In this document: piece by piece, positions 1 to 9,900 of the stretch | How positions within the stretch are numbered: position 1 is the stretch's first letter | Layout: each line of letters begins with the position of its first letter | Source of the DNA: Algimonas arctica | GTDB taxonomy: Bacteria; Pseudomonadota; Alphaproteobacteria; Caulobacterales; Maricaulaceae | Direction of reading: 5' to 3' | Assembly (NCBI RefSeq): GCF_014652695.1 | Contig: NZ_BMZH01000004.1 | Location: 62,001-126,000 of the forward strand | Length of the DNA stretch: 64,000 bases | Made by a program: the position numbers and the translations under genes | Notes under the pieces: model-generated | What the model was told of the DNA's origin: nothing | What the model saw: the letters and a program-made list of their open reading frames with translations, nothing else | Databases searched by the model: none

Positions 1-232
1 CTGCAAATTTGACGTATCCGCCCAGCGGAATTTTTGAGATCGCCCAAGTTGTCCCCGACTTGGCGGTGCGCTTCCAAATAGGACGACCAAAGCCAATCGA
101 AAATCGATCAACCTTTATACCGAACATTCTGGCAACGCTGTAGTGACCTAATTCGTGGAAGAAGATCAGCCCAGAAATAACGGTGAAGAAAACAATGACC
201 GCAAGAAGGATATAGAGAATGTCTAGAAGCAC
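1..232 (-). CDS. rseP: RseP/MmpA-type site-2 protease, N-terminal part (cut by window edge)
   Basis: Membrane-embedded zinc protease (M50 family) that cleaves membrane-bound substrates inside the bilayer in regulated intramembrane proteolysis. Only about 77 codons are present. A hydrophobic first helix (residues 5-25) runs into FHELGHYS, which carries the HExxH zinc site (H26, E27, H30), followed by GFGRPIWKR and the typical IPLGGYVKF. The start is GTG at 232, because an in-frame TAG lies four codons upstream and an AGG stands about six bases before it. It follows dxr on the same strand, the usual alphaproteobacterial order (bamA would come next, outside the window). Confidence 0.9.
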   Translation of the reverse strand, partial: MLLDILYILLAVIVFFTVISGLIFFHELGHYSVARMFGIKVDRFSIGFGRPIWKRTAKSGTTWAISKIPLGGYVKFA

Positions 233-295
233 TAGGACCTACATGTAACGGCCCGATTCCAGACCTAAGAAGCGATTGCCTGTATTGGTGGGAGC

Positions 296-1468
296 TTACA
301 AGTTTACAATATGGCCATGAGCAGTGTCACGGGCGCGTCGATCCGTGTGAATAACGGCCTGCATATCTTCTGGGGCAGCCCCAAAATCACTCTGGCTTGC
401 AAATGTATCCATCGCGCGTTCGCACGTATGTGCAATATCGAGAAACCCGATTCGACCCTGCAAGAAAGCCTCAACCGCGACTTCATTAGCCGCGTTCAAG
501 ACACATGCCGCCTGTCCGCCCGCCTCCAATGCGTCACGCGCCAACCGTAAAGCCGGAAACCGGTCTAAGTCTGGATCAAAGAAAGTCATTTGTCCGACTT
601 TAGCGAAGTTTAGCTGTTCAACGGGCGTTTCCATCCGCTCTGGCCACGCCAAAGCATAGCCGATTGGGGTGCGCATATCCGGAGAGCCCATCTGCGCGAG
701 CACCGACCCGTCGAGATATTCCACCATGGAATGAATGATTGATTGTGGGTGAACAACAATATCAATTTCAGACGACGGACGACCGAATAGCCAAGCAGCT
801 TCAATAAGTTCCAACCCTTTGTTCATCAGTGTCGCAGAATCGATACTGATCTTCGCGCCCATGCTCCAAACCGGATGGGCCAAGGCGTCTTCACGAGACA
901 CAGTTTTCAAGACAGACAAGGGGGTTTCCCGGAATGGGCCGCCTGACGCAGTTAAAATGAGGCGCCGAACGCCCTCGGGTCGATCTTTATCGAGCACCTG
1001 AAAGATGGCGTTATGCTCTGAGTCCACGGGCAAAAGAGTCGTTCCATGCCTGGAAACTGCGTCCATGAAGGTTTCCCCAGCACAGACGAGGCATTCTTTA
1101 TTCGCGAGAGCAACTGTGTTCCCCTGCCCGACCGCTGCGAGTGTTGGCTCTAATCCGGCTGCGCCGACGATGGCGGCCATCGTGATGTCGGCTGTATGCC
1201 GAGCCAATTCAACGAGCCCTTCGGATCCCGATAAGACTTGGACCGAATGAGAGGCGAGTTTTTCACGAAGGTCTGCTTCGCAAGCCGGATCTGCAATCGC
1301 GACGACTTCAGCTTTAAATTCGATGGCCTGTTGTGCCAACAAATCCACATTTCGGTTGGCGGACAAACCCACAACCTTAAACGCGCCCACAGCCGCACGC
1401 CCGAGCAGGTCAAGCGTGTTGACCCCGATCGAACCCGTCGAACCCAAAATCGTAATAGACCGCGTCAT
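296..1468 (-). CDS. dxr: 1-deoxy-D-xylulose 5-phosphate reductoisomerase
   Basis: Second step of the non-mevalonate (MEP) isoprenoid pathway: converts DXP to 2-C-methyl-D-erythritol 4-phosphate with NADPH, in the cytosol. About 390 residues, the normal length. The N-terminal NADPH loop GSTGSIG lies at residues 9-15, LANKECLVCAG near 121-131, and the metal-binding DSEHNAIFQ at about 149-157 (D149, E151), followed by the substrate loop SMGAKISIDSATLMNKG. The ATG at 1468 overlaps the cdsA stop as ATGA; an in-frame GTG twelve bases upstream is a less likely start. Its product feeds the lipid made by UppS two genes upstream. Confidence 0.96.
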   Translation of the reverse strand: MTRSITILGSTGSIGVNTLDLLGRAAVGAFKVVGLSANRNVDLLAQQAIEFKAEVVAIADPACEADLREKLASHSVQVLSGSEGLVELARHTADITMAAIVGAAGLEPTLAAVGQGNTVALANKECLVCAGETFMDAVSRHGTTLLPVDSEHNAIFQVLDKDRPEGVRRLILTASGGPFRETPLSVLKTVSREDALAHPVWSMGAKISIDSATLMNKGLELIEAAWLFGRPSSEIDIVVHPQSIIHSMVEYLDGSVLAQMGSPDMRTPIGYALAWPERMETPVEQLNFAKVGQMTFFDPDLDRFPALRLARDALEAGGQAACVLNAANEVAVEAFLQGRIGFLDIAHTCERAMDTFASQSDFGAAPEDMQAVIHTDRRARDTAHGHIVNL

Positions 1469-2295
1469 CCGATCGGCCACCGATCCCCGATAAGCATAAA
1501 GAGAATTGCGCCGCCAACGACAGCCGCCAACAAACTATCCAGTCTGTCGAGAAGACCGCCATGCCCCGGCAGCAAGGTTCCGGTGTCTTTCACACCCAAA
1601 CGCCGCTTGAACATGCTTTCAAGCAAATCCCCAAGAACGGAGAGGACAACTAAGGGCAAAGCCAGAAGAACTGAACCCCAAGCCGGCAATCCGATAAACA
1701 AACCGGCAATAACAGCAATGATACTCGCAAGAATAAGACCTGAAATTGCTCCTGACCATGTTTTGTTCGGCGACAGCTTGGGAGCGAGCTTTGGCCCGCC
1801 AATCGTCGATCCGCCAAAATAGGCACCAACATCAGCGGCAATCACGACCAAAATGATGAAACTAAGTTGAGTGAAACCCCGTGTTGCAAACCCGACCTCA
1901 GCCCCTCGCAATAAGATCATCACGACCGCAGGAAAGATGATGTAAGGCAAGCCAAAGGCCGTCCAGACGGCCCCACCGCGTGATTGACGCTCCGCAACGG
2001 CCGCCAATGTGACAAGAAAAAGCGCGCCGACGGCCCAGACTGGCAGGCCCTGAACAGCGTAAAGAAGAGCGACGAACAGCCCGACCATAGCGAGCCCAAA
2101 CGCAAGCGGTGTTGCACCCGAGTCCGTCATACGCACCCACTCATACATCATTCGGGCTGAGAATATCGCCACGAGCGCTGTCCAAATATATCCGCCGAAG
2201 TAGAAAGGAAGCAGACAAACGAGAAGAACAATCACCCCGGTTAGAAGGCGGGGTTTTAATCCGCTCAAGCGCGCTTTCTTAACGACATCAGTCAC
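1465..2295 (-). CDS. cdsA: Phosphatidate cytidylyltransferase (CDP-diglyceride synthase)
   Basis: Integral membrane enzyme that makes CDP-diacylglycerol from phosphatidate and CTP, the precursor of the major phospholipids. About 276 residues with many hydrophobic helices. The signature region is in the C-terminal third: DVGAYFGGSTIGGPKLAPKL, SPNKTWSG, then SVLGDLLESMFKRRLGVKDTG and LPGHGGLLDRLDSL. I chose GTG at 2295, which shares its G with the uppS stop (TAGTG). A longer frame upstream would lie wholly inside uppS and starts with unrelated residues. Co-transcribed between uppS and dxr. Confidence 0.93.
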   Translation of the reverse strand: MTDVVKKARLSGLKPRLLTGVIVLLVCLLPFYFGGYIWTALVAIFSARMMYEWVRMTDSGATPLAFGLAMVGLFVALLYAVQGLPVWAVGALFLVTLAAVAERQSRGGAVWTAFGLPYIIFPAVVMILLRGAEVGFATRGFTQLSFIILVVIAADVGAYFGGSTIGGPKLAPKLSPNKTWSGAISGLILASIIAVIAGLFIGLPAWGSVLLALPLVVLSVLGDLLESMFKRRLGVKDTGTLLPGHGGLLDRLDSLLAAVVGGAILFMLIGDRWPIG

Positions 2296-3014
2296 TAGGC
2301 CACCTCTGATGCTTCGGAGACACCAAAACGTCGGTTTCTGCCAGTATATTCTTTTAATGCGGCGACGAGTTCTTCCCGACCAAAGTCGGGCCAAAGAACA
2401 TCCGTGAAAACAAATTCGGCATAGGCGGCTTGCCACAATAGGTAGTTCGAAATGCGCTTCTCTCCACTTGTCCGAATTACTAGGTCGGGATCTGGTAGAT
2501 CGGCCGTATCAAGATAGCCGGCGAAATCAGCTTCGGTCATCTCTTGCAGGTTAGCCCCATCAGCGGCGGCCCGCTGGACCGCGCGTATAATCTCGTCTCG
2601 GCCACCGTAATTAAACGCAATGTTGAGATTGAAATGGGTGTTTTCGGCTGTCTCTAAAACAGCCCGGTCGACCAGCCGGAGGATATCTTTCGATAGGCCC
2701 TTGCGCGTTCCAAGGATGCGAATGCGAACCCCTTCGCGTTTAAGTCGGTCTAAATCCGCCTCAATAAACTCGCGCATCAATGCCATTAAGGCCGCGACTT
2801 CCGCTCTAGGACGCGACCAGTTTTCAGTCGAGAAGCTATACAGTGTCAGACATTTGATGCCGATTTTTGAGGCATCTTCGACGATCCGCCGAACGCTTTC
2901 TACACCGGCGCGATGACCAAACCCACGCGGCCGATGCCGCGCCTTGGCCCACCGCCCATTCCCATCCATAATGATGGCAACGTGCTGCGGAATAGCGCCG
3001 GAATATGTCGTCAA
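2295..3014 (-). CDS. uppS: Isoprenyl transferase (undecaprenyl diphosphate synthase)
   Basis: Cis-prenyltransferase that condenses IPP onto FPP to form the C55 carrier lipid for peptidoglycan and other envelope polymers. 239 residues, usual size. The catalytic region IIMDGNGRWAKARHRPRGFGH is near the N-terminus (catalytic Asp at about residue 17). TLYSFSTENWSRP and the C-terminal DPDLVIRTSGEKRISNYLLWQAAYAE are typical. It sits between frr and cdsA in the conserved order and is translationally coupled to cdsA by a one-base stop/start overlap. Confidence 0.96.
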   Translation of the reverse strand: MTTYSGAIPQHVAIIMDGNGRWAKARHRPRGFGHRAGVESVRRIVEDASKIGIKCLTLYSFSTENWSRPRAEVAALMALMREFIEADLDRLKREGVRIRILGTRKGLSKDILRLVDRAVLETAENTHFNLNIAFNYGGRDEIIRAVQRAAADGANLQEMTEADFAGYLDTADLPDPDLVIRTSGEKRISNYLLWQAAYAEFVFTDVLWPDFGREELVAALKEYTGRNRRFGVSEASEVA

Positions 3015-3040
3015 ATCATATGTATCAGGATCAGAAATCG

Positions 3041-3598
3041 CTAGACCTGCATAATCTCATCGGTTTTGTGCGAAAGTGCGTCATCAATTTGTTTAACAAG
3101 CTCATCAGTCGCAGATTGAACATCTTTTTCATGCGACTTCTGCTCATCTTCACCCATATCGCCATCTTTTTCGAGGCGTTTAAGCGTCGTCATGGCTTCG
3201 CGTCTAACGTTGCGAACCGCAATTTTGGCATTCTCGGAATATGTCCCGGCAACTTTCGCGAGATCCCGGCGCCGCTCTTCAGTCAATGGCGGCATAGGAA
3301 TCCGTAAGTTTTGACCGTCCATAACCGGGTTCAGCCCCAGACTGCTTTGGCGCAGGGCCTTATCGACGGCGCCAACCATGCTTTTATCCCACACGGACAC
3401 AGTCAGCATGCGGGCCTCCGGAACCGAGACGGACGCCACCTGATTGATCGGCATTTCTGATCCATAGGCTTTGACCACGACACCGTCGAGCAGTCCTGCG
3501 TTGGCACGGCCAGTCCGCAACCCGCCAAATTCCTTGCGGAGCGATTCGAGCGCACCGTCCATACGTTTTCGATAATCTGAAACTTTAAAACCGGTCAT
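3041..3598 (-). CDS. frr: Ribosome recycling factor
   Basis: Releases the ribosome from mRNA after termination together with EF-G. 185 residues, the standard family length. Seen: [29 protein letters not shown] at the N-terminal helix, [21 protein letters not shown] in the small domain, and [18 protein letters not shown] in the long C-terminal helix. Lies between pyrH and uppS in the usual translation/envelope operon, with a gap of about 42 bases to pyrH. Confidence 0.97.
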   Translation of the reverse strand: MTGFKVSDYRKRMDGALESLRKEFGGLRTGRANAGLLDGVVVKAYGSEMPINQVASVSVPEARMLTVSVWDKSMVGAVDKALRQSSLGLNPVMDGQNLRIPMPPLTEERRRDLAKVAGTYSENAKIAVRNVRREAMTTLKRLEKDGDMGEDEQKSHEKDVQSATDELVKQIDDALSHKTDEIMQV

Positions 3599-3640
3599 TT
3601 ACCTGTCCTCCACTGTCTTTGAGCGTTCATCAAGGCCGAA

Positions 3641-4357
3641 TCATGCCTTTATAATGGTCGATGTACCATGACCGGCCATAACCGCGTCGAGAGCACCCAT
3701 CTCTTGCAATGAAAACACGATAATCGGAATATTGTTTTCACGCATCAGAGCAATCGCAGATGCATCCATAACTTTAAGGTCGTCGGATAACACTTTGTGA
3801 TAGCTCAATGTCTCGTAACGCACAGCATCAGGGTTAGTCTTGGGATCAGAATCATAGACACCGTCCACCTGTGTACCTTTTAGCAAAGCATCACAGTCCA
3901 TTTCCGCCGCCCGAAGCGCCGCAGCTGTATCAGTCGTGAAATAGGGGTTGCCTGTGCCCGCAGCAAAAATAACGACTCGGCCTTTTTCCATGTGCCGCAC
4001 GGCGCGACGGCGAATATAGCTTTCACAAACTGTCTGCATCGGGATCGCGGATTGCACGCGGGTCGGAACGCCGATCTGCTCCAATGCGCTCTGCATCGCG
4101 AGGGCGTTCATGACCGTCGCCAACATCCCCATATAATCCGCTGTAGACCGTTCAATCCCCGTGGCTTGAGCCGATAGACCCCGGAAAATGTTACCCGCGC
4201 CAATAACGAGGGCGATTTGCAGGCCTTTTTCATGCGCAGCCGCGACTTCTCCGGCAATCCGGGTGACGGTTTCCGTATCAATCCCGTACTCATGCTCACC
4301 CATCAGGGCTTCGCCTGAAATTTTCAGGAGAACCCGGTTATATTGATAGTCAGCCAT
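3641..4357 (-). CDS. pyrH: UMP kinase
   Basis: Phosphorylates UMP to UDP with ATP in pyrimidine nucleotide synthesis; amino-acid-kinase fold, hexameric and normally GTP-activated. About 238 residues. [14 protein letters not shown] at the start is the ATP-binding loop; GAGNIFRG, the [14 protein letters not shown] region, [19 protein letters not shown] and the [14 protein letters not shown] loop are all present. ATG at 4357 has a GAGG six bases upstream; the 25 extra codons available upstream have no family resemblance and run toward the tsf terminator. Follows tsf, separated by a clear terminator hairpin. Confidence 0.96.
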   Translation of the reverse strand: MADYQYNRVLLKISGEALMGEHEYGIDTETVTRIAGEVAAAHEKGLQIALVIGAGNIFRGLSAQATGIERSTADYMGMLATVMNALAMQSALEQIGVPTRVQSAIPMQTVCESYIRRRAVRHMEKGRVVIFAAGTGNPYFTTDTAAALRAAEMDCDALLKGTQVDGVYDSDPKTNPDAVRYETLSYHKVLSDDLKVMDASAIALMRENNIPIIVFSLQEMGALDAVMAGHGTSTIIKA

Positions 4358-4443
4358 ATGATCCTCAACCTCGATATCCGTCGCTAAAGCGGCAGTTTTG
4401 GCGGCTCTATCGTAGCGCACGGCTATATCCAAGCCGTCGACAC

Positions 4444-4477
4444 AAAAAAGCCTGCCCCGAGAATCTCGGAGCAGGCT
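4444..4477 (-). terminator. Rho-independent terminator after tsf
   Basis: Read on the minus strand, an uninterrupted GC-rich stem (AGCCTGCTCCGAGA pairing with TCTCGGGGCAGGCT, one mispair near the middle) is followed directly by a run of six T. It stands just past the tsf stop and about 90 bases before pyrH. It should end or attenuate rpsB-tsf transcripts, leaving pyrH-frr and later genes on read-through or their own promoter. Confidence 0.85.
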
Positions 4478-4497
4478 GGATATTCGAAATTGTCGCC

Positions 4498-5415
4498 TTA
4501 GCCTTTAACGGCTGCGGCCACTTCTTCTGCGAAGTTTTCTTCTTTTTTCTCAATTCCCTCACCAACGGCCATACGGACGAAACCTGTGAGTTTGATGTCG
4601 GCGCCAAGGGCTTTACCTTCATCTTCGAGAACTTTTTCAATCGTACGCTCACCGTCCATGACAAAGATTTGCGTCGCGAGAACGCTTTCTTTGAAGAACT
4701 TCTGCATCCGACCTTCGACCATTTTGTCGACAATGGCTTCTGGCTTACCAGAATCCAGCGCTTCAGCTTTTAGCATTTCACGCTCTTTAGACACGATAGC
4801 TTGATCCAAATCAGCGACAGTATTGGCAAGAGGTGACGTCGCCGCGACATGCATCGCGATTTTTTTGGCCAATTCTTCCAGTTTTACTGCGTCACCAGAC
4901 GATTCGAGCGCAATCAAAACACCAATCCGGCCCATGTCAGTCGCGGCCGCGTTGTGAATATAAGATGCCACAACACCTTCGCTGACTTCTAGTTTTTCCA
5001 TCCGGCGGAATGACATTTTCTCACCGATTTTACCAACCAACTCGGTCAGATATTCAGTGACCGACTTGCCGCCTTCGAGTTCGGCTGAGCCCAGAGACGC
5101 ACTATCGTCAACATCCAGACCGCGCGTGGCGATCTTAGCTACAGTAGCTTGGAAAATTTCGTTGCGAGCCACAAAGTCAGTCTCAGAGTTCACTTCGACG
5201 ACGACACCTTTTGTGCCAGATGTCGCAGCGGCGACAAGACCTTCGGCCGCGATACGTTCCGCTTTCTTGTCCGCTTTCGCGATCCCTTTGGTGCGCAACC
5301 AATCAATGGCAGCATCCATGTCGCCATTGGTTTCGTTGAGTGCTTTTTTGCAGTCCATCATGCCTGCGCTCGTAATTTCGCGCAGTTCTTTGACCATTGC
5401 GGCAGTGATTGCCAT
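4498..5415 (-). CDS. tsf: Translation elongation factor Ts
   Basis: Guanine nucleotide exchange factor for EF-Tu. 305 residues, typical for alphaproteobacteria. The N-terminal UBA-like segment [26 protein letters not shown] is present, followed by the [21 protein letters not shown] linker, and the signature [12 protein letters not shown] near residues 76-87. The C-terminal dimerisation region contains [10 protein letters not shown]. Second gene of the rpsB-tsf unit, followed by a terminator. Confidence 0.97.
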   Translation of the reverse strand: MAITAAMVKELREITSAGMMDCKKALNETNGDMDAAIDWLRTKGIAKADKKAERIAAEGLVAAATSGTKGVVVEVNSETDFVARNEIFQATVAKIATRGLDVDDSASLGSAELEGGKSVTEYLTELVGKIGEKMSFRRMEKLEVSEGVVASYIHNAAATDMGRIGVLIALESSGDAVKLEELAKKIAMHVAATSPLANTVADLDQAIVSKEREMLKAEALDSGKPEAIVDKMVEGRMQKFFKESVLATQIFVMDGERTIEKVLEDEGKALGADIKLTGFVRMAVGEGIEKKEENFAEEVAAAVKG

Positions 5416-5450
5416 GGTGTCTCTCCATCCTTAGAATTTTATGGGGTTCG

Positions 5451-5474
5451 CGCCGCAAATAAGAGCGGCGCGAG
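5451..5474 (-). other. Intercistronic hairpin between rpsB and tsf
   Basis: A perfect 8-bp GC stem (CGCGCCGC / GCGGCGCG) with an 8-base loop lies in the 73-base rpsB-tsf gap. No T-run follows on the minus strand, so it is more likely a processing or attenuation hairpin that stabilises the upstream rpsB message than a full terminator. Confidence 0.55.
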
Positions 5475-5488
5475 GAGATTTAAAGGGC

Positions 5489-6421
5489 TTAACCCTCAGC
5501 TGGTTTAACAGCCTCAGCAGCAGCTTCCGACGTCACTTGCTCTGTCGCATCCAATTTTGGATTAACATCGGCAAGAGCTTCAGCAACAGGTGTCTCTGTT
5601 GTCAAAGGCTCAGCAGCAGGTGCAGGAGCAGCTTCGGCGGCGGGTGCCGCAGCAGCTGTTTCTTCAGGAGCAGCCATATCAAGAGCAAGCTCTTCTGGAT
5701 TTTCAGCAGCGCCGATATCCATACCAACAGAGGCAGCGGCTTCGGTCATACCGTCCAACACAGCATCCGCCATCAGCTCACAATAGAGTTGAATAGCACG
5801 GGCCGCATCATCGTTACCTGGGATCGGAATATCAGCTTCTGATGGATCGCAATTCGTGTCGAGGATCGCAACAACAGGGATGCCAAGGCGACGCGCTTCT
5901 TTAATCGCGATGCTTTCCTTATTCGTGTCGATCACGAACATCAGGTCAGGCTTACCGCCCATGTCTTTGATTCCGCCGAGTGTCCGGTCAAGACGTTCAC
6001 GTTCGCGAGCCAGGTTCAAGAGTTCTTTCTTGGTCAGGCCGGCTTCGTTCGGGTCCATTGCATCAAGCTGCTTCAGGCGCGCGATTGATTTAGACACGGT
6101 CTGCCAGTTGGTGAGCATCCCACCAAGCCAGCGGTGATTGACGTAATATTGTGCGCAACGACCCGCGGCCTGTGCCACAGGCTCAGATGCCGCACGCTTT
6201 GTACCAACGAAGAGTACGCGACCGCCTTTAGCGGCAACATCACGGACTTCTTTGAGAGCTTGGTGCAACAAAGGAACTGTCTGCGACAGATCCATAATAT
6301 GAATGTTTGAACGAGCGCCGAAAATATACGGTGCCATTTTTGGGTTCCAGCGGTGTGTCTGGTGACCAAAGTGTACGCCTGCTTCGAGCAGTTGGCGCAT
6401 AGAAAATTCAGGAAGAGCCAT
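5489..6421 (-). CDS. rpsB: 30S ribosomal protein S2 with acidic Ala/Glu-rich C-terminal tail
   Basis: Structural protein of the small ribosomal subunit. 310 residues, about 60-70 longer than the E. coli protein; the excess is a C-terminal tail rich in Ala, Glu and Pro (from about residue 245), as in several alphaproteobacteria. Core matches include [47 protein letters not shown] and [15 protein letters not shown]. The ATG at 6421 has AAGGAG eight bases upstream; the 64 upstream in-frame codons overlap the promoter and leader and are not coding. Confidence 0.97.
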   Translation of the reverse strand: MALPEFSMRQLLEAGVHFGHQTHRWNPKMAPYIFGARSNIHIMDLSQTVPLLHQALKEVRDVAAKGGRVLFVGTKRAASEPVAQAAGRCAQYYVNHRWLGGMLTNWQTVSKSIARLKQLDAMDPNEAGLTKKELLNLARERERLDRTLGGIKDMGGKPDLMFVIDTNKESIAIKEARRLGIPVVAILDTNCDPSEADIPIPGNDDAARAIQLYCELMADAVLDGMTEAAASVGMDIGAAENPEELALDMAAPEETAAAAPAAEAAPAPAAEPLTTETPVAEALADVNPKLDATEQVTSEAAAEAVKPAEG

Positions 6422-6435
6422 GGGATATCTCCTTC

Positions 6436-6483
6436 TTCCGGTTAACCTAAATGCGGGGTTGAGAGACTGATGTCTCACCGGAA
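6436..6483 (-). promoter_or_regulatory. Candidate structured leader of rpsB
   Basis: On the minus strand TTCCGGT (6483-6477) can pair with ACCGGAA (6442-6436), enclosing a GAGAC-ATCA-GTCTC hairpin (6476-6463). The distal half of the outer stem ends just before the AAGGAG ribosome binding site of rpsB. Such a fold could couple S2 level to its own translation, as ribosomal-protein leaders do elsewhere; this is inferred from pairing only. Confidence 0.4.
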
Positions 6484-6539
6484 CTGACGTCTGCGCTATA
6501 TGCACAGGGCCAAAACCCGCACGCGAATTGATGGAACGC

Positions 6540-6567
6540 GCTATACTGCGCAAGAGACGGGATGCAA
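6540..6567 (-). promoter_or_regulatory. Probable sigma-70 promoter of rpsB-tsf
   Basis: On the minus strand TTGCAT (-35, 6567-6562) is followed after 16 bases by TATAGC (-10, 6545-6540). A transcript would begin near 6533 and carry a leader of about 110 bases before rpsB. It overlaps the region upstream of the divergent phosphatase gene. Confidence 0.6.
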
Positions 6568-6607
6568 GGGGTTTGTGCGGTCGAGACGAAACCTTTATCA
6601 AGCCTCT

Positions 6608-6943
6608 ATGCACGGCAATCCAATTAATATTCTCTTTGTCTGCTCACGCAACCAATGGCGAAGCCCTACAGCTGAACGCATTTACAGAAAAGATGATCGC
6701 TTCAACGTTCGCTCAGCCGGAGTTAGCGCATCGGCACGCAAACGCGTACCAGACCGCGACATCACTTGGGCTGACGTCATCATCGCCATGGATTCGTCGC
6801 ACGCGGATCGACTGAGGCCCATGATCAGACGTACACTGTCTCAAGTGACCCTTCACACGCTTGACGTACCAGACCTCTATCAATTTATGGATCCAGAATT
6901 GGTCAACTTGTTGAGAGACAGAATTGAGGGTGTTTTCACCTAG
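6608..6943 (+). CDS. Low-molecular-weight protein tyrosine phosphatase-like protein (COG4551 type)
   Basis: 111 residues, shorter than classical LMW phosphatases (about 150). The N-terminus [18 protein letters not shown] contains the C-x5-R phosphate-binding P-loop (C12, R18). [10 protein letters not shown] segment near the C-terminus could supply the catalytic Asp. Substrate unknown. The ATG at 6608 begins the conserved part; earlier in-frame codons overlap the rpsB promoter. It is the only plus-strand gene in the first 10 kb and ends tail-to-tail with dnaE: both stop codons lie in the same CTAG at 6940-6943. Confidence 0.8.
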   Translation: MHGNPINILFVCSRNQWRSPTAERIYRKDDRFNVRSAGVSASARKRVPDRDITWADVIIAMDSSHADRLRPMIRRTLSQVTLHTLDVPDLYQFMDPELVNLLRDRIEGVFT

Positions 6944-9900
6944 GCCGCAATTTCTTCGATTGTTTCAATCGCGCTATTCGCTTTCAACGCCTTTCGAATA
7001 TTGGGGTCAATCGCCCAACTTCCGCGCAGCTGCCAACGGGCTTCGCGCGCGTCACTCAATGGGCCAGAGAGCTCGATAATGCCTGAAATAAGATGCGGCG
7101 CATCGCGAAGTTTGCACAGCATAGCTTCCAATTCATCCAGCGTGGACGTCTCAACATCGCGTAACCGAATACGGAGGCCTTTCGGGGGAAGGCGATCATC
7201 AGATTGTGATGACGACCCTGCAATCAATTGAACCGTTTGGGCAAAGTAGCGCAGATCGCCATCTTCGCCCTCGACCCGTACTTCGCAGATCACAGCGTTC
7301 CCGACGGTCATGACCTCACGCTTAGTAAAGAGCAGGTTTTCAGGCACGAAAAGTTCAAACTCACCACTCGGGTCGGACAAACCGAGATAGGCAAAACGCT
7401 TCCCATGTTTGGAATTTCGTTCTTGGCGGTTACGGACAATGCCGGCGACACGGAAATTCCGCTTCCCCGATATCGCAAGCGCTTCGATCTGTTCCGAAGG
7501 CACAATTTTAATCGAGACAGTTTTGAGATGCTCCTCCAGCGGGTGGCCGCCTAAGTAAAAGCCGACAGCCCCAAATTCATGCTCCAACGCTTCGACTGTT
7601 TCCCAATCCGACCTCACTAATAGATCAGGGTCAGGTGTCGCCTCATCAATACCGCCGAACAGATTGACCTGTGCAGACTCACGCTCTTGCGCCGCCAATG
7701 TCCCAACCTTCTGGAGCATGCCCGCAGACGCCAGCGCCGTTGCGCGCGACACGCCCAGACAATCAAACGCGCCCGCGCGGGCGAGGTTTTCCATCGCGCG
7801 CTTATTAACAACCCGCATATCAACACGCCGTGCGAAATCATAAATGTCTGAAAATTTGCCATCGCGCGTCCGAACCTCAACGACATGTTTCATCGCCTCA
7901 AGTCCCACGTTTTTGAGTGCGCCCAAGGCGTAGAGAACCTTGCCGTCAACAACATCAAAATCGGCCATCGACCGATTAACGCAAGGCGGAAGGATATCGA
8001 CATCAATCCGTTTGGCTTCTTGAAAGAAGAATGACAGCTTTTCCACAACACTCAGGTCAAGGCTCATCATCGCGGCAATGAAATGGGCGGGATAGAGCGC
8101 TTTGAGATAGGCCGTTTGAAATGAAATCATCGCATAAGCGGCCGCGTGTGATTTGTTGAACCCGTAGCCCGCAAATTCGTTTACAAGATCAAAGATACCC
8201 GACGCTTGATGACGATCCACTCCACGGGCAACGGCGCCGTCGATAAATTTATCTTTTTGGCGGTCCATTTCCGCCTGATCTTTCTTACCCATTGCGCGAC
8301 GCAACAAGTCAGCGTCGCCCAAGGAGAAGCCCGATAGGACCTTGGCGATTTCCATCACCTGTTCCTGATAAATGATAATACCGTAGGTTTCCTCAAGCAA
8401 ATCCGCCAACTTTGGATGCGGATAGGTGATCTCTTGGCGCCCGAATTTCCGTTCGATAAAGTCTGGAATGTTTCGCATCGGTCCGGGCCGATAGAGAGAG
8501 ATAATCGCGGTCAATTCTTCTATCGAGTCCGGCGCCAGCTTGCGAAGGGCATCGCGCATGCCGGAGCTTTCCAATTGGAAAACCCCCGCCGTCAGGCCTC
8601 TCGCTAACGGTTCATAAACTTTCGGCTCCGATGTTCCAACTGTGGCCAAATCTATGTCGACCCCGTCCTTGCGGAGCAGTTTCAGGCAACGGTCAATCAC
8701 GGTGAGTGTTTTTAAGCCCAAAAAGTCGAACTTCACGAGGCCGGCTTTTTCTGCCCATTTCATCGTAAACTGCGTCGCGGGTACGTCTGAGCGTGGATCG
8801 CGGTATAGCGGAACCAGTTCCGTTAATGGGCGGTCTCCAATCACCACCCCGGCTGCGTGGGTCGAGGCATTTCGGTAAAGACCTTCGAGAGATAGCGCGG
8901 TATCTAGCAAGCGTCTGACCTTGGGGTCTGAGCGGCGAGCATCTTGAAGAGATGTCTCCATGTTGATGGCTTGCTGAAGCGTGACAGGGTTTGCCGGATT
9001 GCTGGGCACCAATTTCGCCAATCGGTCGACCTGCCCCAACGGCATTTGCATCACGCGTCCTACGTCACGAACAACCGCCCGTGCCTGCAAGGTTCCGAAT
9101 GTAATGATCTGCGCAACCTGTCCGTCACCATATTTCTTCCGGACATATTCAATCACTTCGCCGCGACGTTCCTGACAAAAATCAATGTCGAAATCGGGCA
9201 TAGAGACCCGTTCTGGATTGAGGAACCGTTCGAATAGGAGACCGTAATGAAGAGGGTCCAGATCAGTAATTGTCAACGCCCACGCGACAACGGAACCCGC
9301 ACCAGACCCGCGTCCCGGACCGACAGGAATATCATTATCCTTGGCCCATTTGATAAAGTCGGCAACGATCAAGAAATAACCCGGAAACCCCATCTGGGTG
9401 ATCACGTCGAGCTCATAATCCAATCGCTCGAAATAAGTCTCTCGCGGCTGTGCAAGATCAATCAAGGCTAACCTGGCCTCTAATCCCTGACGCGCTTGGT
9501 TGGCGAGAATATCTGATTCTGATTGCGAGCCGTCACCAAAATTCGGTAGGATCGGATCGCGCTTGAGAGAGCGATAGGCACAGCGCTGTGCGATAATGAG
9601 TGTATTGGCAATCGCTTCGGGAATATCTTCAAAAAGCGGAATCATCTCTTCTGATGACTTCAGATAATGGCGCGCAGTCAGTTTTCGACGGTCCTGTTCA
9701 AGAACATAAGACCCTTCATTCATTGCGAGCAACACATCGTGCGCATCATACATTTCTGGCCCAATGAAATAGGGCTCATTTGTAGCGACGAGAGGAATGT
9801 CGAGCCGATAGGCCATCTCAATCAGGACGGGCTCGGTCTTCGCTTGTTGGGGTAATCCGTGACGCTGCAATTCGATATAAAGGCGGTTGGGAAACATCCC

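Noticed and set aside
1238-1822. A 194-codon plus-strand frame across dxr and cdsA
   Set aside because: Fully opposite two well-recognised genes, with no family resemblance and no start signal.
6422-6613. N-terminal extension of rpsB by 64 codons
   Set aside because: It would contain the likely promoter and leader; S2 begins at the ATG at 6421 with a good ribosome binding site.
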